Assembly: GCA_019639255.1 (NCBI GenBank)
Contig: JAHBSF010000038.1
Location: forward strand, 1-48,918
Direction of reading: 5' to 3'
Length of the DNA: 48,918 nucleotides
From: Acidobacteriota bacterium
GTDB taxonomy: Bacteria > Acidobacteriota > Blastocatellia > RBC074
Shown here: positions 1 to 8,729 of the stretch, in pieces
Layout of the letters: every line of letters begins with the position of its first letter
Position numbering within the stretch: position 1 is the first letter of the stretch
Made by a program: the position numbers and the translations under genes
Notes under the pieces: model-generated
Database searches by the model: none
What the model saw: the letters and a program-made list of their open reading frames with translations, nothing else
What the model was told of the DNA's origin: nothing

Positions 1-58
1 CGGAAATATTCAACCTTTCCGTAATTTTCGTTTCATTTCGTTTGTTACGTTATCTCTC
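1..58. repeat. Palindromic intergenic repeat, copy R1 (right arm only)
   Basis: The window opens inside a copy of the recurrent palindromic element. What remains is the inner stem start (CGGAAA), the loop TATTCAACC, and the whole right arm ending GTTACGTTATCTCTC. It carries GTTAC where most copies have GTTCC. If the arms covary as in other copies, the missing left arm just outside the window should read GATAACGTAAC. The long reading frame of the following gene runs into this repeat, but that part is probably not translated. Confidence 0.85.
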
Positions 59-116
59 TTTCCTCCTGAACCGAGACTTGCCTGCACTGCAACTTCTAGC
101 CGAGCAGGGGGAACGA

Positions 117-1463
117 TTGAAGTTACCCGATGTGGAACCGCAACTCAGTATAGGAATTCTTGAAGAAGCAGAGTCTCTTGAATGCGAGATAAGTGGAGAT
201 TTTGCCCTCGCAGATGGGCGCAGTATCCCGAGCGGGTGTTATCGAATAGTCCCTTACGCCGATGGATTGACGCTTATGGGAGAGCAGATGCCGATTGCAT
301 CGGACATTGCTTTTGATCTGATGCCGCAAGATGCATCGGGGTCTTTTACTTTGTCGAATGTTGTAATCGGGAAGGGGTTTCACTGGGAAAGAAGGGAACA
401 ACAAAGCTTTTCCGGAGCATTGCATATCAGGCGCTCTCCCACGGGGCGTTTAACGATAATCAACAGGGTTGGGTTGGAGCGCTATCTTGAGAGCGTCATA
501 TCCTCGGAAATGAGCGATCAGGCCGCCCCTGAGTTTCTCAAAGCCCATGCGGTAATTTCCAGGAGTTGGGTGCTGGCCCAACTGCCTCATTGGAGAGAAA
601 ATCGGCCCGAACCGCCTGCGGTTTTGCCCGGAAGCGATGAAATCGTGCGGTGGTATGACCGCGAAAACCACGATGAATTCGATGTTTGCGCAGATGATCA
701 TTGCCAGAGATATCAGGGGACTGCAAAAGCTGCGACCAAAAACGCCAGGTCGGCGGTCGAAGCTACCTACGGTATGGTGCTAACATTCGGCGGAAGATTG
801 TGTGATGCACGGTTTTCAAAATCCTGCGGAGGGATAACGGAGAGATTTTCGTCAGCGTGGGCCAATGTTGAGGCTCCGTATCTGGATGTGCGCTATGACG
901 GGGAAGCTCTGCCGCCCGGATTTGAGCTGCCCCTACGGTCAGAAGCGGCTTCTGAGCAGTGGATACTGGGTCGCCCGCCCTCTTTTTGCGCGCCGCCGGG
1001 GGCCGAGGTGCTCTCGCGAATACTGCCCGGATATGATCGGGAAACGCAGGATTATTATCGCTGGACCGCGCGCATTACGCAGGCGGAACTCTGCGCGCTA
1101 ATCGTGCGAAAGCTCGGACTGGATCTTGGACGCGTTCATTCGATCGAGGCCGTGGAGCGCGGCGGTTCCGGCCGAATAGTGCGGCTCAGATTGAGAGGTG
1201 AACGTCGAACCGTAATAATAGGCAAGGAACTCGAGATACGCCGCGCGCTTTCGGTTTCCCATCTCTACAGCTCAGCGTTCGTTATCGAGCGCGAACCCGC
1301 AAGCGCATCCATACCCGATGCATTCATTTTACGCGGCGCGGGGTGGGGCCACGGTGTAGGGTTATGCCAGATCGGCGCGGCAGTGATGGCGGAGAAGGGG
1401 TATGATTACCGGCGGATTCTGGCCTGGTATTTTGTCGGCGCCGTTCCCGAGCGGATCTATTGA
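117..1463 (+). CDS. SpoIID/LytB domain protein (putative peptidoglycan-acting)
   Basis: SpoIID/LytB family proteins are lytic transglycosylase-like enzymes or amidase enhancers acting on peptidoglycan stem-free glycan. The conserved block with SVISSEM (the Glu corresponds to the catalytic Glu of SpoIID) and the following ISRSW lies in the first third. The C-terminus has the hallmark GWGHGVGLCQIGA and then a tyrosine-rich tail ending ILAWYF. The open frame extends to base 42, but that part lies in a repeat. TTG at 117 is chosen because AGGGGGA lies 4-5 nt upstream; GTG at 132 is the next option. No signal peptide or membrane segment is visible from either start, which is odd for a wall enzyme. 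Family assignment is secure; the cellular role in a non-sporulating diderm is unknown. Confidence 0.85.
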   Translation: MKLPDVEPQLSIGILEEAESLECEISGDFALADGRSIPSGCYRIVPYADGLTLMGEQMPIASDIAFDLMPQDASGSFTLSNVVIGKGFHWERREQQSFSGALHIRRSPTGRLTIINRVGLERYLESVISSEMSDQAAPEFLKAHAVISRSWVLAQLPHWRENRPEPPAVLPGSDEIVRWYDRENHDEFDVCADDHCQRYQGTAKAATKNARSAVEATYGMVLTFGGRLCDARFSKSCGGITERFSSAWANVEAPYLDVRYDGEALPPGFELPLRSEAASEQWILGRPPSFCAPPGAEVLSRILPGYDRETQDYYRWTARITQAELCALIVRKLGLDLGRVHSIEAVERGGSGRIVRLRLRGERRTVIIGKELEIRRALSVSHLYSSAFVIEREPASASIPDAFILRGAGWGHGVGLCQIGAAVMAEKGYDYRRILAWYFVGAVPERIY

Positions 1464-1474
1464 AAGTGTGAAGT

Positions 1475-1714
1475 GTGGCGGATGACTTCTACCAGATGGA
1501 TGCGGCCGAGCGCAGGCGCCTGCTTGCTGACCTGGGATTTGTGCGCGACGAAGATCGTATATGGCGGCACGCCGACGGGCGAGCCCTGGGAGAGGGAGTG
1601 GCGCTTGCTTTAACGGACCGCGCGTTGGAACGTTTCCTGGGCGGACGGAACAAAAATAAAACGGCTCGAAGGAGCCGCAGTCGCCGCTCGGCGCCCCCGG
1701 GAACAAATGGCTGA
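1475..1714 (+). CDS. Small hypothetical protein (79 aa)
   Basis: I do not recognise this protein. A GTG-initiated frame of 79 codons lies 11 nt after the SpoIID-like gene and ends 3 nt before the DUF4159 gene, so it fills the gap of a tight same-strand cluster. The N-terminal 55 residues are acidic/amphipathic, with FYQMDAAERRRLLADLGF resembling a short helical domain. The C-terminus is very basic (KNKTARRSRSRRS). The ribosome site is weak. Its tight packing supports a real gene; the lack of a recognisable family argues against. Confidence 0.5.
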   Translation: MADDFYQMDAAERRRLLADLGFVRDEDRIWRHADGRALGEGVALALTDRALERFLGGRNKNKTARRSRSRRSAPPGTNG

Positions 1715-1717
1715 GCA

Positions 1718-2533
1718 ATGCGGGAAAGTGCAATGGCAGTAGTCAGAGTATCGTTGGTGTTGGCGCTTGCGGCGTTGCTTGCATCGCCCGCCGCACCGCT
1801 GCAGAGACGGCGGATCGATCGGGACATCACACAGGGCAGGCGGCTCGAACGCCCCGTCGGTCCGATTGATACGACGAGACGCGAGTTTACTTTTGCGCGC
1901 CTCGAATACGACAGCGTGGGTTGGGGCGAGTCCTGGCAGGTTGACTGGCCCAAGGCCGACGAGCAGTTCCTGTTGGGAATGAAGCACTGGGTTCGCAGCG
2001 CCATCGACATAAGCGAATTGCCCATTACCGTGGCAATCAAGGATCCCGCGATTTTTGAATACCCGTTTATATACGTCGTGGAACCCGGCATGCTGGACCT
2101 GTCAAGAGAGCAGGCCGAGCAGCTTCGGGAATACCTGCTGCGCGGAGGCTTCCTGATGCTCGACGATTTCTGGGGCGAATGGGAATGGCGCAATGTGCGC
2201 GAACAGCTTCGGCGCGTGCTTCCGGAATTCGAGGTTCAGGAACTCGAACTCTCGCACCCCGTTTTTCATTGCTACTTCGACATCGATGAAGTGCTGCAGG
2301 TTCCCAACTTCCACAACTATGTGTTTCGCGGAAGAACCCACGAAAAGGGCGGATTTGAACCTCATTACGACGCAATAATCGATGACGCAGGGCGCATTCT
2401 GGTCTTCATTGCCCGCAATGCGGATAACGGGGATGCGTGGGAATGGATCGATGACCCGCGCTATCCCCTGAAGTACGGACTCGGCGCCTACCGCCTCGCT
2501 ACAAACCTGATCATTTATTCCATGACTCATTGA
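1718..2533 (+). CDS. DUF4159 domain-containing exported protein
   Basis: The protein has an N-terminal hydrophobic segment (about residues 6-28, [20 protein letters not shown]) that looks like a signal peptide. A DUF4159 domain follows, with the motifs [43 protein letters not shown] and the typical end [17 protein letters not shown]. The fold of this family is thought to be a glutamine-amidotransferase-like sandwich, but its biochemical activity is not known. ATG at 1733 (GGGAAAG upstream) is an equally good start and would still keep the signal peptide. It is the last gene of a three-gene plus-strand cluster, convergent with the two-component system. Confidence 0.85.
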   Translation: MRESAMAVVRVSLVLALAALLASPAAPLQRRRIDRDITQGRRLERPVGPIDTTRREFTFARLEYDSVGWGESWQVDWPKADEQFLLGMKHWVRSAIDISELPITVAIKDPAIFEYPFIYVVEPGMLDLSREQAEQLREYLLRGGFLMLDDFWGEWEWRNVREQLRRVLPEFEVQELELSHPVFHCYFDIDEVLQVPNFHNYVFRGRTHEKGGFEPHYDAIIDDAGRILVFIARNADNGDAWEWIDDPRYPLKYGLGAYRLATNLIIYSMTH

Positions 2534-2542
2534 GGTCGAATC

Positions 2543-2558
2543 TGTCGGCGCGTCGACA
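2543..2558. other. parS-like palindrome, site 1 (one mismatch)
   Basis: TGTCGGCGCGTCGACA differs at one base from the perfect 16-bp palindrome found at 30475 and 36573. It lies in the 192-bp convergent gap between the DUF4159 gene and the response regulator gene. The flanking bases are not palindromic. See the site inside parB for the argument that this is a ParB-binding sequence. Confidence 0.45.
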
Positions 2559-2725
2559 TTTCTCACCCTGTTTCAAGAATAACATTGGCAAATAAATGCA
2601 GATACAGGGGTTTGAGGTAAATCCCAGCAATGTCTCGAAATATCCTGAGGAAACAGCTCGTAAACATTGATTTACAAGCCATTATGTCGTGCGAGATGCT
2701 ATGAAACCGGGACATCGGGCGCGGC

Positions 2726-3409
2726 TCACACGATGAATTTGTAGCCGATCCGGTGAACGGTAATGATGTGGTGAGGATCTCCGGGGGTATTTTCGATCTT
2801 GTGGCGGAGTTTTGCGATGTGCATATCGACGGTGCGGGTAAGGGGGAAGCTGCCGTATCCCCAGACGGCGTCGAGTAGTTGATCGCGGGAGATAACCTCG
2901 CCCCGGTGTTCAATGAAGTATTTGAGGATCTTGAATTCCCGCGGCGAGAGTTCTACGGGCGAGCCGGAGCGGGTAACCTCGAATTTTCTGAAATTCACGG
3001 AAACATCGCCGAAACTGAAGGTTTCGGTTGAATCATTGTGTTTGTGGGTTCGTCGCAGCAGGGCTTCGACGCGGGCCAGAAGTTCCATGAAGCTGAAGGG
3101 TTTCGTGACGTAATCGTCGGCGCCGATTCTGAGACCGACGACCTTGTCGATCTCCTGGCCCCGCGCGGTGAGCATGATTATGGGGGTAGCGTTGCCGGAG
3201 CTGCGGAGTTGTTTGCAGACGTCGAAGCCGCTAATTTTGGGCAGCATTACATCGAGAATGATCAGATCCGCATCCCGTTCGGAGGCGAGTCGGAGGCCGT
3301 CGGCGCCGTCGCGGGCTACCTGAACGCTGTAACCTTCGTATTCGAAGCCGTCCCGCAGTGCTACGGCCATCGAGTGATCATCTTCAACGATCAATACCTT
3401 GCCCGGCAT
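2726..3409 (-). CDS. OmpR/PhoB-family response regulator
   Basis: This is a two-domain DNA-binding response regulator. The receiver domain (about 1-120) has the acidic pair D10/D11, the phosphoacceptor D53 (LIILDVMLP), the switch residue T81 and the conserved K103 (VTKPFS). The C-terminal winged helix (about 130-227) has the OmpR signature from LSPREFKIL to the end HRIGYKFIV. The start has AGGAG 7 nt upstream. It follows the histidine kinase gene by about 110 nt on the same strand, so it is its cognate partner. A direct-repeat array upstream of the kinase gene may be its own binding site. The signal sensed cannot be inferred. Confidence 0.95.
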   Translation of the reverse strand: MPGKVLIVEDDHSMAVALRDGFEYEGYSVQVARDGADGLRLASERDADLIILDVMLPKISGFDVCKQLRSSGNATPIIMLTARGQEIDKVVGLRIGADDYVTKPFSFMELLARVEALLRRTHKHNDSTETFSFGDVSVNFRKFEVTRSGSPVELSPREFKILKYFIEHRGEVISRDQLLDAVWGYGSFPLTRTVDMHIAKLRHKIENTPGDPHHIITVHRIGYKFIV

Positions 3410-3520
3410 AATTGACTCCTGTTCATAAAAGCTTTGTCAAAGCGCTTACAGACGCTCAAAAATTGCTCGGGAGACGCCCGCGCGTCCACGCGGTTTGATT
3501 GATGTGCACGAGCAACGAAG

Positions 3521-5218
3521 TCAGGCGCCGAGACCGCGGTCGTGAATTCGGGGGAGCGCCCCTGCGTCGTTGTGTGGGGGCGGTGAATCCTGAACGGTTT
3601 CGATCTCGGCAACGGGAATATGGAGCGTGAAGCTGCTGCCGCGGCCCTCGGCGCTTTCGACCGTTACGCGCCCTTTGTGCGCCTCTGCGACGTGTTTTAC
3701 TATAGACAGGCCGAGCCCGCTTCCCTTGACATTGTGAACGAGTCCGGTGGACACGCGGTAGAATTTTTCGAAGATCTTGTCGAACTCCGCGCGCTCGATG
3801 CCGACGCCTCGATCAATAACTGAAATCAGGATCATCTTCCCGGATTGCCGCAACCGCACGGTGATTTCGCGTGCGGCGCCCGAGTATTTTACGGCATTAT
3901 CCAGCAGATTGATAACAGCCTGAGTGAGAGCTTCCCGGTCGATGATCGCGGGTGGCAGCGGCGAATCGGGCGGATCGAAATTTACCTGGAAGCCGTTGGC
4001 TGCAAGTCGCACCTCCAGAAGTTTGAGCGTGTTTTCTACAATAGGCCTCAGATCCTCGGGTTCGAAGCGATATGTTTTTTGCCCCGACTCTATTTTCGAA
4101 AAATCCAGAATGTTATTGATGAGTTGCGTCAGTCGGCGGCTTTCGGCTTCGATATATTCGCCGTATTCGCGGGTTTTGCTCGTATCGGTTACGCGCCCGA
4201 GTTTGAGGAACTCGCCGAAAACGCGGATCGAAGCGAGGGGAGTACGCAGTTCGTGAGAAACGTTAGATACAAATTCGGCTTTCATTCGCGAAAGCTTTAT
4301 TTCGCGCGATGCAGTACGCAGCGCAAGAATGATTCCGCCGAGAAGAACAAACGAGGTGAGGATCGAAATCGAAAAGTTCACCACAAAGGTGCGCCTCGCC
4401 ATCTCCGCCTCGGTCCAGTTCTTCATCCTGGCGCCCAGGTACCAGTCGGTGAAGATAAAGGGCAGTGGGCCGCCGGTTTCATACTTCTTTCCCTCGAATT
4501 GCTGGTTGGCGTAAATCAGGCTTTCATCGCGATCGATGACCGAGACGATGACCTCGCCTGCATTATCCGGAAAATGTTTGGGAAGGCTTGCGGCAACCGT
4601 ATCCGGCAGCAGGCGGTTAAGGAAATACCAGTCGTCGAGGATCATGCCGGCAACGCCGATTACGCGCGATTGATCGTCGATTATGGGTTTTACCACAAGG
4701 CGGTGTTTCGGATCGCGCTCATCCACGGTCAACTGAGGAGACTTGGGTACGGTGTCGGTCAGCGCCATTGCAAGCCAGGTGGCTGCGCCTGCGTGGGCTG
4801 CACGCCAGTCGGGGGAACCCGAATCTGTTTCGAGGCGCTTTTTCGCCGGATTGAAGAACCTGATCGAGGCATAGCTGTTTCCGGTTGATCGCGCCGCTTC
4901 GCCAATAAACAGGCGCCTCGCACCGCTGAATGAGTATTTGGAGAAGTGTGCGACGATTACATCGTAGTCGCCGGCTGCAAGCGCAACGGGTTCGAGATTG
5001 AGTACTTTTTCCGCATTCGTCCGGTAGTGCTGCGTGATTTCCCTGTTGAGCACGCGCAGGAACTGAAGCATCATCGCGCGTCGGGCCACAGGCACGGTCG
5101 ATTCCAGTTCGGCAAGCGATCGATACTGAAGTCCAAGGTGTGCAAGAAGAGGCACGATGACGGCCACGAGTCCGAGCCATAGGGCGTGAGTTTTGAGAAA
5201 TGATTTTATTCCGTTCAT
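3521..5218 (-). CDS. Membrane sensor histidine kinase
   Basis: From the ATG at 5218 the protein is 565 residues. A first membrane helix (WLGLVAVIVPLLAHLGLQY) is followed by a periplasmic sensor region of about 240 residues, then a second helix (VVNFSISILTSFVLLGGIILAL). The cytoplasmic part has HisKA with SHELRTPLAS (phosphoacceptor at about residue 322). The HATPase has the N box NLLDNAVKYS, G1 DRGVGI, F box FEKFYR and G2 GSGLGLSIVK. All catalytic boxes are intact. The frame extends 24 codons further upstream without a ribosome site. The sensor domain looks Cache-like but I cannot name its ligand. It is upstream of and co-directional with the response regulator gene. Confidence 0.93.
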   Translation of the reverse strand: MNGIKSFLKTHALWLGLVAVIVPLLAHLGLQYRSLAELESTVPVARRAMMLQFLRVLNREITQHYRTNAEKVLNLEPVALAAGDYDVIVAHFSKYSFSGARRLFIGEAARSTGNSYASIRFFNPAKKRLETDSGSPDWRAAHAGAATWLAMALTDTVPKSPQLTVDERDPKHRLVVKPIIDDQSRVIGVAGMILDDWYFLNRLLPDTVAASLPKHFPDNAGEVIVSVIDRDESLIYANQQFEGKKYETGGPLPFIFTDWYLGARMKNWTEAEMARRTFVVNFSISILTSFVLLGGIILALRTASREIKLSRMKAEFVSNVSHELRTPLASIRVFGEFLKLGRVTDTSKTREYGEYIEAESRRLTQLINNILDFSKIESGQKTYRFEPEDLRPIVENTLKLLEVRLAANGFQVNFDPPDSPLPPAIIDREALTQAVINLLDNAVKYSGAAREITVRLRQSGKMILISVIDRGVGIERAEFDKIFEKFYRVSTGLVHNVKGSGLGLSIVKHVAEAHKGRVTVESAEGRGSSFTLHIPVAEIETVQDSPPPHNDAGALPRIHDRGLGA

Positions 5219-5320
5219 ATCCAGTGAGATCCCACTACCCCGTTTTGGATGCAGTTTTCCGCAGCGCCGCAGACACACTATACAACGCAAGCTGGGCGTA
5301 ATTTCCCGCCCAAAATGGTG

Positions 5321-5378
5321 TTTTTACAAGTCATTTACAAGTTTTACCGGTTTTTACTCCTCATTGACGACATTTACC
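5321..5378. promoter_or_regulatory. Helically phased TTTAC array (candidate response-regulator operator)
   Basis: TTTAC or a close variant recurs at 5323, 5334, 5343, 5353, 5364 (TTGAC) and 5373, spacings of 11, 9, 10, 11 and 9 bp. The first two copies are identical 8-mers TTTACAAG exactly 11 bp apart. OmpR/PhoB-type regulators bind direct repeats with an 11-bp period, so the array fits an autoregulatory operator. It lies about 100-160 nt upstream of the kinase start and 115-170 nt upstream of the divergent gene at 5492. Confidence 0.5.
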
Positions 5379-5491
5379 CGAACTTGGAGCAATATCAACA
5401 TAACGGTTGAAAGCCGGATGTAGCAGATCGTCAGAACAAGGCAATCAACTTCGCGCGCAAAATCGGGCAGGAGAAAGGCAGGGATACAGCA

Positions 5492-6499
5492 ATGATAAAC
5501 GAAGCGGCATCGACTCGGGCCATTGAGCCGCGTCCCTCGCTGACGCTTGTGGAGAGCAATCCTTTATCCGCGGACAGATACGAATCGCTCCTCGGGGTCA
5601 GCGCAAACATCGCGGGGCTCAGGGAATTCATCGCCGTGCAGAGTACCCACACACAGGCATCGCTTTTGATCGGGGAACGCGGGTTGAGGCAGGAGCAGGC
5701 GGCGCGCGCCATTCACGAATCCGGTTCAGGCAGACGCGACCCCTTTTTCGCCGTCAATGCACATTCGATAGGGGGCGATTCGCTCGATTCACTGTTGTTC
5801 GGGTCGCACGGCGTAATCGAGTCGATAAGGCGCGGAACCATATTCGTCAATGAACTGACGGGGCTTCCCATCCTGCTGCAACAGCGGTTCGCCGCCTACC
5901 TCGAGGAGCGGCGTTGGCACGCAAGGGGAGGGCGTTATGATGGTCAGCGACTTGTATTCGCGACGTCGTTTAATCCGGCCGAAAGAACGGCGGAAAATCG
6001 CGTGGCATTCGGTCTTGTGGAACTATTGAGACCGAACAGTTATACGATCAAACCTCTGCGTGAGCGCTCGGAGGATCTTCCGTATATAACATCGTTTCTC
6101 CTTGAGCGTCTGGCCAGGCGCGTGGGTCGGGGGAATTGCGAGATTACACCCGAGGCGATGAAACTGGTTGCCGAATACTCGTGGGAAAACAATCTGGATG
6201 AACTGGAATCCGTGCTGGAAGGCGCGCTTCGGGTTTTGCCGCCGCCCCGAATCGACGAGGAGCAATTGCCGGTGCGGATCCGTCATGCAAGATTGCGGAC
6301 GATACCGGCTGAAGGAGTGGACCTGCCCGGTATCGTTGATGATTTTGAAAGGCAGTTGATAGAAACGGCTCTGATACAGTCGCAGGGAAGCCAGACGCGG
6401 GCCTCGCGCCTGCTCGGATTGCGGGTGCAGACTCTGAATATGAAACTGAAGCGTTACGAGGAGCAGGGCAGAAGTCTGCGCCACGCGCTTGCGGAGTAG
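5492..6499 (+). CDS. Degenerate sigma54-activator (NtrC-like) protein with Fis-type HTH
   Basis: The order of elements matches a bacterial enhancer-binding protein without its receiver: an AAA+ region (about 33-265) and a C-terminal Fis-type helix-turn-helix (about 290-325, ETALIQSQGSQTRASRLLGL). The catalytic parts are gone. Walker A reads GERGLRQE at 61-68 instead of the family's GETGTGKE. Walker B reads IFVNE (117-121) with Asn for Asp. The GAFTGA loop that contacts sigma54 is absent, as is the FREDLYYRL arginine-finger segment. The LRERSEDLP motif and the HTH remain. I infer a DNA-binding protein that neither hydrolyses ATP nor remodels sigma54. It lies divergent from the two-component system. 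Confidence 0.85.
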   Translation: MINEAASTRAIEPRPSLTLVESNPLSADRYESLLGVSANIAGLREFIAVQSTHTQASLLIGERGLRQEQAARAIHESGSGRRDPFFAVNAHSIGGDSLDSLLFGSHGVIESIRRGTIFVNELTGLPILLQQRFAAYLEERRWHARGGRYDGQRLVFATSFNPAERTAENRVAFGLVELLRPNSYTIKPLRERSEDLPYITSFLLERLARRVGRGNCEITPEAMKLVAEYSWENNLDELESVLEGALRVLPPPRIDEEQLPVRIRHARLRTIPAEGVDLPGIVDDFERQLIETALIQSQGSQTRASRLLGLRVQTLNMKLKRYEEQGRSLRHALAE

Positions 6500-6505
6500 G
6501 GGGAA

Positions 6506-6583
6506 AGAGAGATAACGGAACAAACGAAAATAGACGAAACAAACGGAAAGCAGTTTGAATTTCGCTTGTTCCGTTATCTCCCT
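6506..6583. repeat. Palindromic intergenic repeat, copy R2
   Basis: The left arm begins GAGAGATAACGGAACAAACG and the right arm ends GCTTGTTCCGTTATCTCCC. This is a short copy of about 78 bp. It fills the gap between the convergent sigma54-activator-like gene (stop at 6499) and the inositol-phosphate synthase gene (stop at 6595). The inner stem is shorter than in other copies and imperfect. Confidence 0.85.
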
Positions 6584-6594
6584 TCATACCGTGA

Positions 6595-7911
6595 TTAGTC
6601 GTAATATTCCAGTCCGAGGTGGGTGATCAATTCCTCTCCGCGCATGTGGCGCAATGTGTTTTTGAGTTTCATCAACTGAATGAATAAATCGTGCTCGGGA
6701 TAGAGTTCGGGCGCGCACATAGGGCTTTTGAAATAGAATGAAAGCCATTCCTGAATGCCGCGCATACCGGCGCGAGCAGCAAGATCAAGAAACAGCACCA
6801 GATCAAGCACGATCGGAGCCGCAAGAATGGAATCACGGCAAAGGAAATCAATCTTGATCTGCATCGGATAACCCAGCCAACCGAAAATATCTATATTGTC
6901 CCAGCCTTCCTTGTTGTCTCCGCGCGGCGGGTAGTAATTGATGCGTACGAGGTGTGTAAAATCCCCGTATAGATCGGGGTAGACGGAGGGCTGGAGAATG
7001 TACTCGAGTACGGAGAGTTTTGATTCCTCTTTGGTCTTGAACGAGCCCGGGTCATCGAGGACCTCGCCGTCGCGGTTACCGAGAATATTGGTAGAGTACC
7101 AGCCGTGGAGTCCGAGCAGCCGGGCCTTGAGTCCGGGCGCGAGGATGGTTTTCATCAGCGTTTGCCCGGTCTTGAAATCCTTGCCGCAGATTGGCACCCC
7201 TTGCTGCTCGGCGAGAGTGGTTAGAGCCGGAACGTCCAGGGTCAGATTGGGAGCGCCGTTTGCGAAGGATACGCCGGAACGGATTGCGGCGTAAGCGTAG
7301 ATCATTGACGGCGCAATTGCTGGGTGATTTTCCTGCATTGCGCGTTCGAAGCGGTGAATCGTGCGATGTACGGCGTGAGGCTTGATAAAGATTTCGGTAG
7401 ATGCACACCAGATCATAACGAGGCGCGTGCAGCGGTGCTTGCGCTTGAACTCCGCAATATCCCGGATCAATTGCTCGGCGAGATCCATTTTCGTGCGCCC
7501 CTCTTTTACGTGTTCGCCGTGGAGGCGTTTGACGTATTTCTGATCGAATACGGCGCGCATAGGCCGGAGCCTGGACATCTGCGGTCGGATTTGGAGCAGG
7601 AGTTCCTTTTCGAGCACGCCCGCGTTGAGCGCAGCATCGTAGGCGTTTTCTTCAAAAATGTCCCACGCACCGAATACGAGATCGTCCAGAGAGGCAAGGG
7701 GCACGAAATCCTTTATCAGGGGACTGCGCCCTTCTGTGCGTTTCCCGAGTCGAATGGCGCCCATTTGCGTGAGGCTGCCTATGGGGCTGGCGAGGCCCCG
7801 GCGCACGGCTTCTACACCCGCTACGAACGTAGTCGTGACGGCGCCCATGCCTACGAGCAGGACGCCGAGTTTGCCGCGAGCTTCGGCGATTTTGGTTCCT
7901 TTTTCGATCAT
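6595..7911 (-). CDS. ino1: Inositol-3-phosphate synthase (myo-inositol-1-phosphate synthase)
   Basis: The enzyme converts glucose 6-phosphate to 1D-myo-inositol 3-phosphate with NAD as cofactor (EC 5.5.1.4). An N-terminal Rossmann segment has GVLLVGMGAVTTT. The substrate-domain motifs are GKDFKTGQT, STNILGNRDGEVL and MQIKIDFLCRDS, and the length (438 aa) is normal for the prokaryotic form. ATG at 7911 is chosen because GGAGGGGA lies about 5 nt upstream; the frame extends to 7935 without a ribosome site. It is a single gene between two plus-strand genes. In a diderm the product most likely feeds phosphatidylinositol or inositol-containing lipids or solutes. A TTATCGGACTC motif lies about 40 nt upstream of the start. 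Confidence 0.93.
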   Translation of the reverse strand: MIEKGTKIAEARGKLGVLLVGMGAVTTTFVAGVEAVRRGLASPIGSLTQMGAIRLGKRTEGRSPLIKDFVPLASLDDLVFGAWDIFEENAYDAALNAGVLEKELLLQIRPQMSRLRPMRAVFDQKYVKRLHGEHVKEGRTKMDLAEQLIRDIAEFKRKHRCTRLVMIWCASTEIFIKPHAVHRTIHRFERAMQENHPAIAPSMIYAYAAIRSGVSFANGAPNLTLDVPALTTLAEQQGVPICGKDFKTGQTLMKTILAPGLKARLLGLHGWYSTNILGNRDGEVLDDPGSFKTKEESKLSVLEYILQPSVYPDLYGDFTHLVRINYYPPRGDNKEGWDNIDIFGWLGYPMQIKIDFLCRDSILAAPIVLDLVLFLDLAARAGMRGIQEWLSFYFKSPMCAPELYPEHDLFIQLMKLKNTLRHMRGEELITHLGLEYYD

Positions 7912-7950
7912 ATTCTTCCCCTCCAGGACGGACATTCACTGAAAAAACCG

Positions 7951-7961
7951 GAGTCCGATAA
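7951..7961 (-). other. TTATCRGACKC motif upstream of ino1
   Basis: TTATCGGACTC on the minus strand ends 39 nt upstream of the chosen ino1 start. It is one of eight occurrences of this 11-mer in the window; function unknown. Confidence 0.4.
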
Positions 7962-8115
7962 CGCAATATCAGAATCCGAATAACGGATAATCGGGCAGGA
8001 TGATAAGGTGAAATATGAGATTGGGTCTTGCGTTGAATTGCGGAAGATCGTCGTGGAATTGCGCAGTAAAATTTCCGGCAGCGGTATCGGGTCGAGCGAG
8101 TAATGCAATACAGGC

Positions 8116-8145
8116 TTGATTAGTCCGGGCAAACCAATTTATAAA
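8116..8145 (+). promoter_or_regulatory. Putative sigma70 promoter for the ferredoxin gene
   Basis: TTGATT (8116-8121) and TATAAA (8140-8145) are separated by 18 nt and lie about 93 nt before the ferredoxin start. The match to the -35/-10 consensus is good but was found by eye only. Confidence 0.4.
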
Positions 8146-8237
8146 TGAGGTGAAAGATTCGTAGGATCGAAAATCGCATTATTTATCGAGACCTGAAAAC
8201 GGGGTTCGACCGTAGGGGGAGAAAGGAGCCGCCCTGA

Positions 8238-8498
8238 ATGGCAACATACGTCATTTGTGAACCATGTATTGGAACGAAAGATACGGCCTGTGTGGATGTG
8301 TGTCCGGTGGATTGCATACACCCGCGCAAGGACGAGGCGGAATACGAGACTGCCGAGCTGCTATACATCCATCCGGATGAATGCATAGATTGCGGAGCGT
8401 GCCAGCCGGCGTGTCCGGTCGAGGCGATATTCCGCGACGAGGACGTGCCCGAACAGTGGCAACACTTCATTCAGATTAACGCCGATTATTTCAAATAG
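8238..8498 (+). CDS. Seven-iron ferredoxin ([3Fe-4S][4Fe-4S])
   Basis: Small cytoplasmic electron carrier of 86 residues. Cysteines are at 7, 10, 18, 22, 26, 49, 52, 55 and 59. The position that would complete a second CxxC in cluster I is Thr13, as in Thermus- and Azotobacter-type seven-iron ferredoxins. By that family pattern, C10, C18 and C59 hold the [3Fe-4S] cluster, C22, C49, C52 and C55 the [4Fe-4S] cluster, and C26 is free. The segments VCPVDCIHP, YIHPDECIDCGACQPACP and EDVPEQW are characteristic. AAGGAG lies about 10 nt before ATG. It stands alone; its redox partner is not in the window. Confidence 0.95.
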   Translation: MATYVICEPCIGTKDTACVDVCPVDCIHPRKDEAEYETAELLYIHPDECIDCGACQPACPVEAIFRDEDVPEQWQHFIQINADYFK

Positions 8499-8567
8499 CG
8501 CCGTTTAGCCTGCGGGTATTGGACAACACGGAACGGGAGTTGGCGCTCTCCATTACTGAGGCGCAAT

Positions 8568-8664
8568 CAAGAGATAACGGAACAAACGAAATGAAACGAA
8601 AATTACGGAATGGATGTATATTTCCGTAGTTTCCGTCTAATTTCGTTTGTTCCGTTATCTCTTG
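8568..8664. repeat. Palindromic intergenic repeat, copy R3
   Basis: The outer 25 bp (CAAGAGATAACGG through ACGAAAT on the left) pair perfectly with the right arm. The middle is imperfect, and the loop region is TGGATGTATA. It lies about 70 nt after the ferredoxin stop and 66 nt before the pgk start. Confidence 0.85.
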
Positions 8665-8729
8665 TCGCACGTTTGCCGACAATCTCCTCCGGATCGGTTT
8701 AATCCCGCTTGAATACCAGGAGAAGGATG

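Larger units (their letters stand above)
7936..8237. other. Divergent intergenic region ino1 / ferredoxin
   Basis: About 300 nt without a convincing gene. It holds the TTATCGGACTC motif near ino1 and a plausible promoter for the ferredoxin. No stable RNA, riboswitch or long palindrome was recognised between 7965 and 8110. Confidence 0.6.

Noticed and set aside
3845-4888. 347-codon plus-strand open frame
   Set aside because: Antisense shadow of the histidine kinase, with no recognisable domain.
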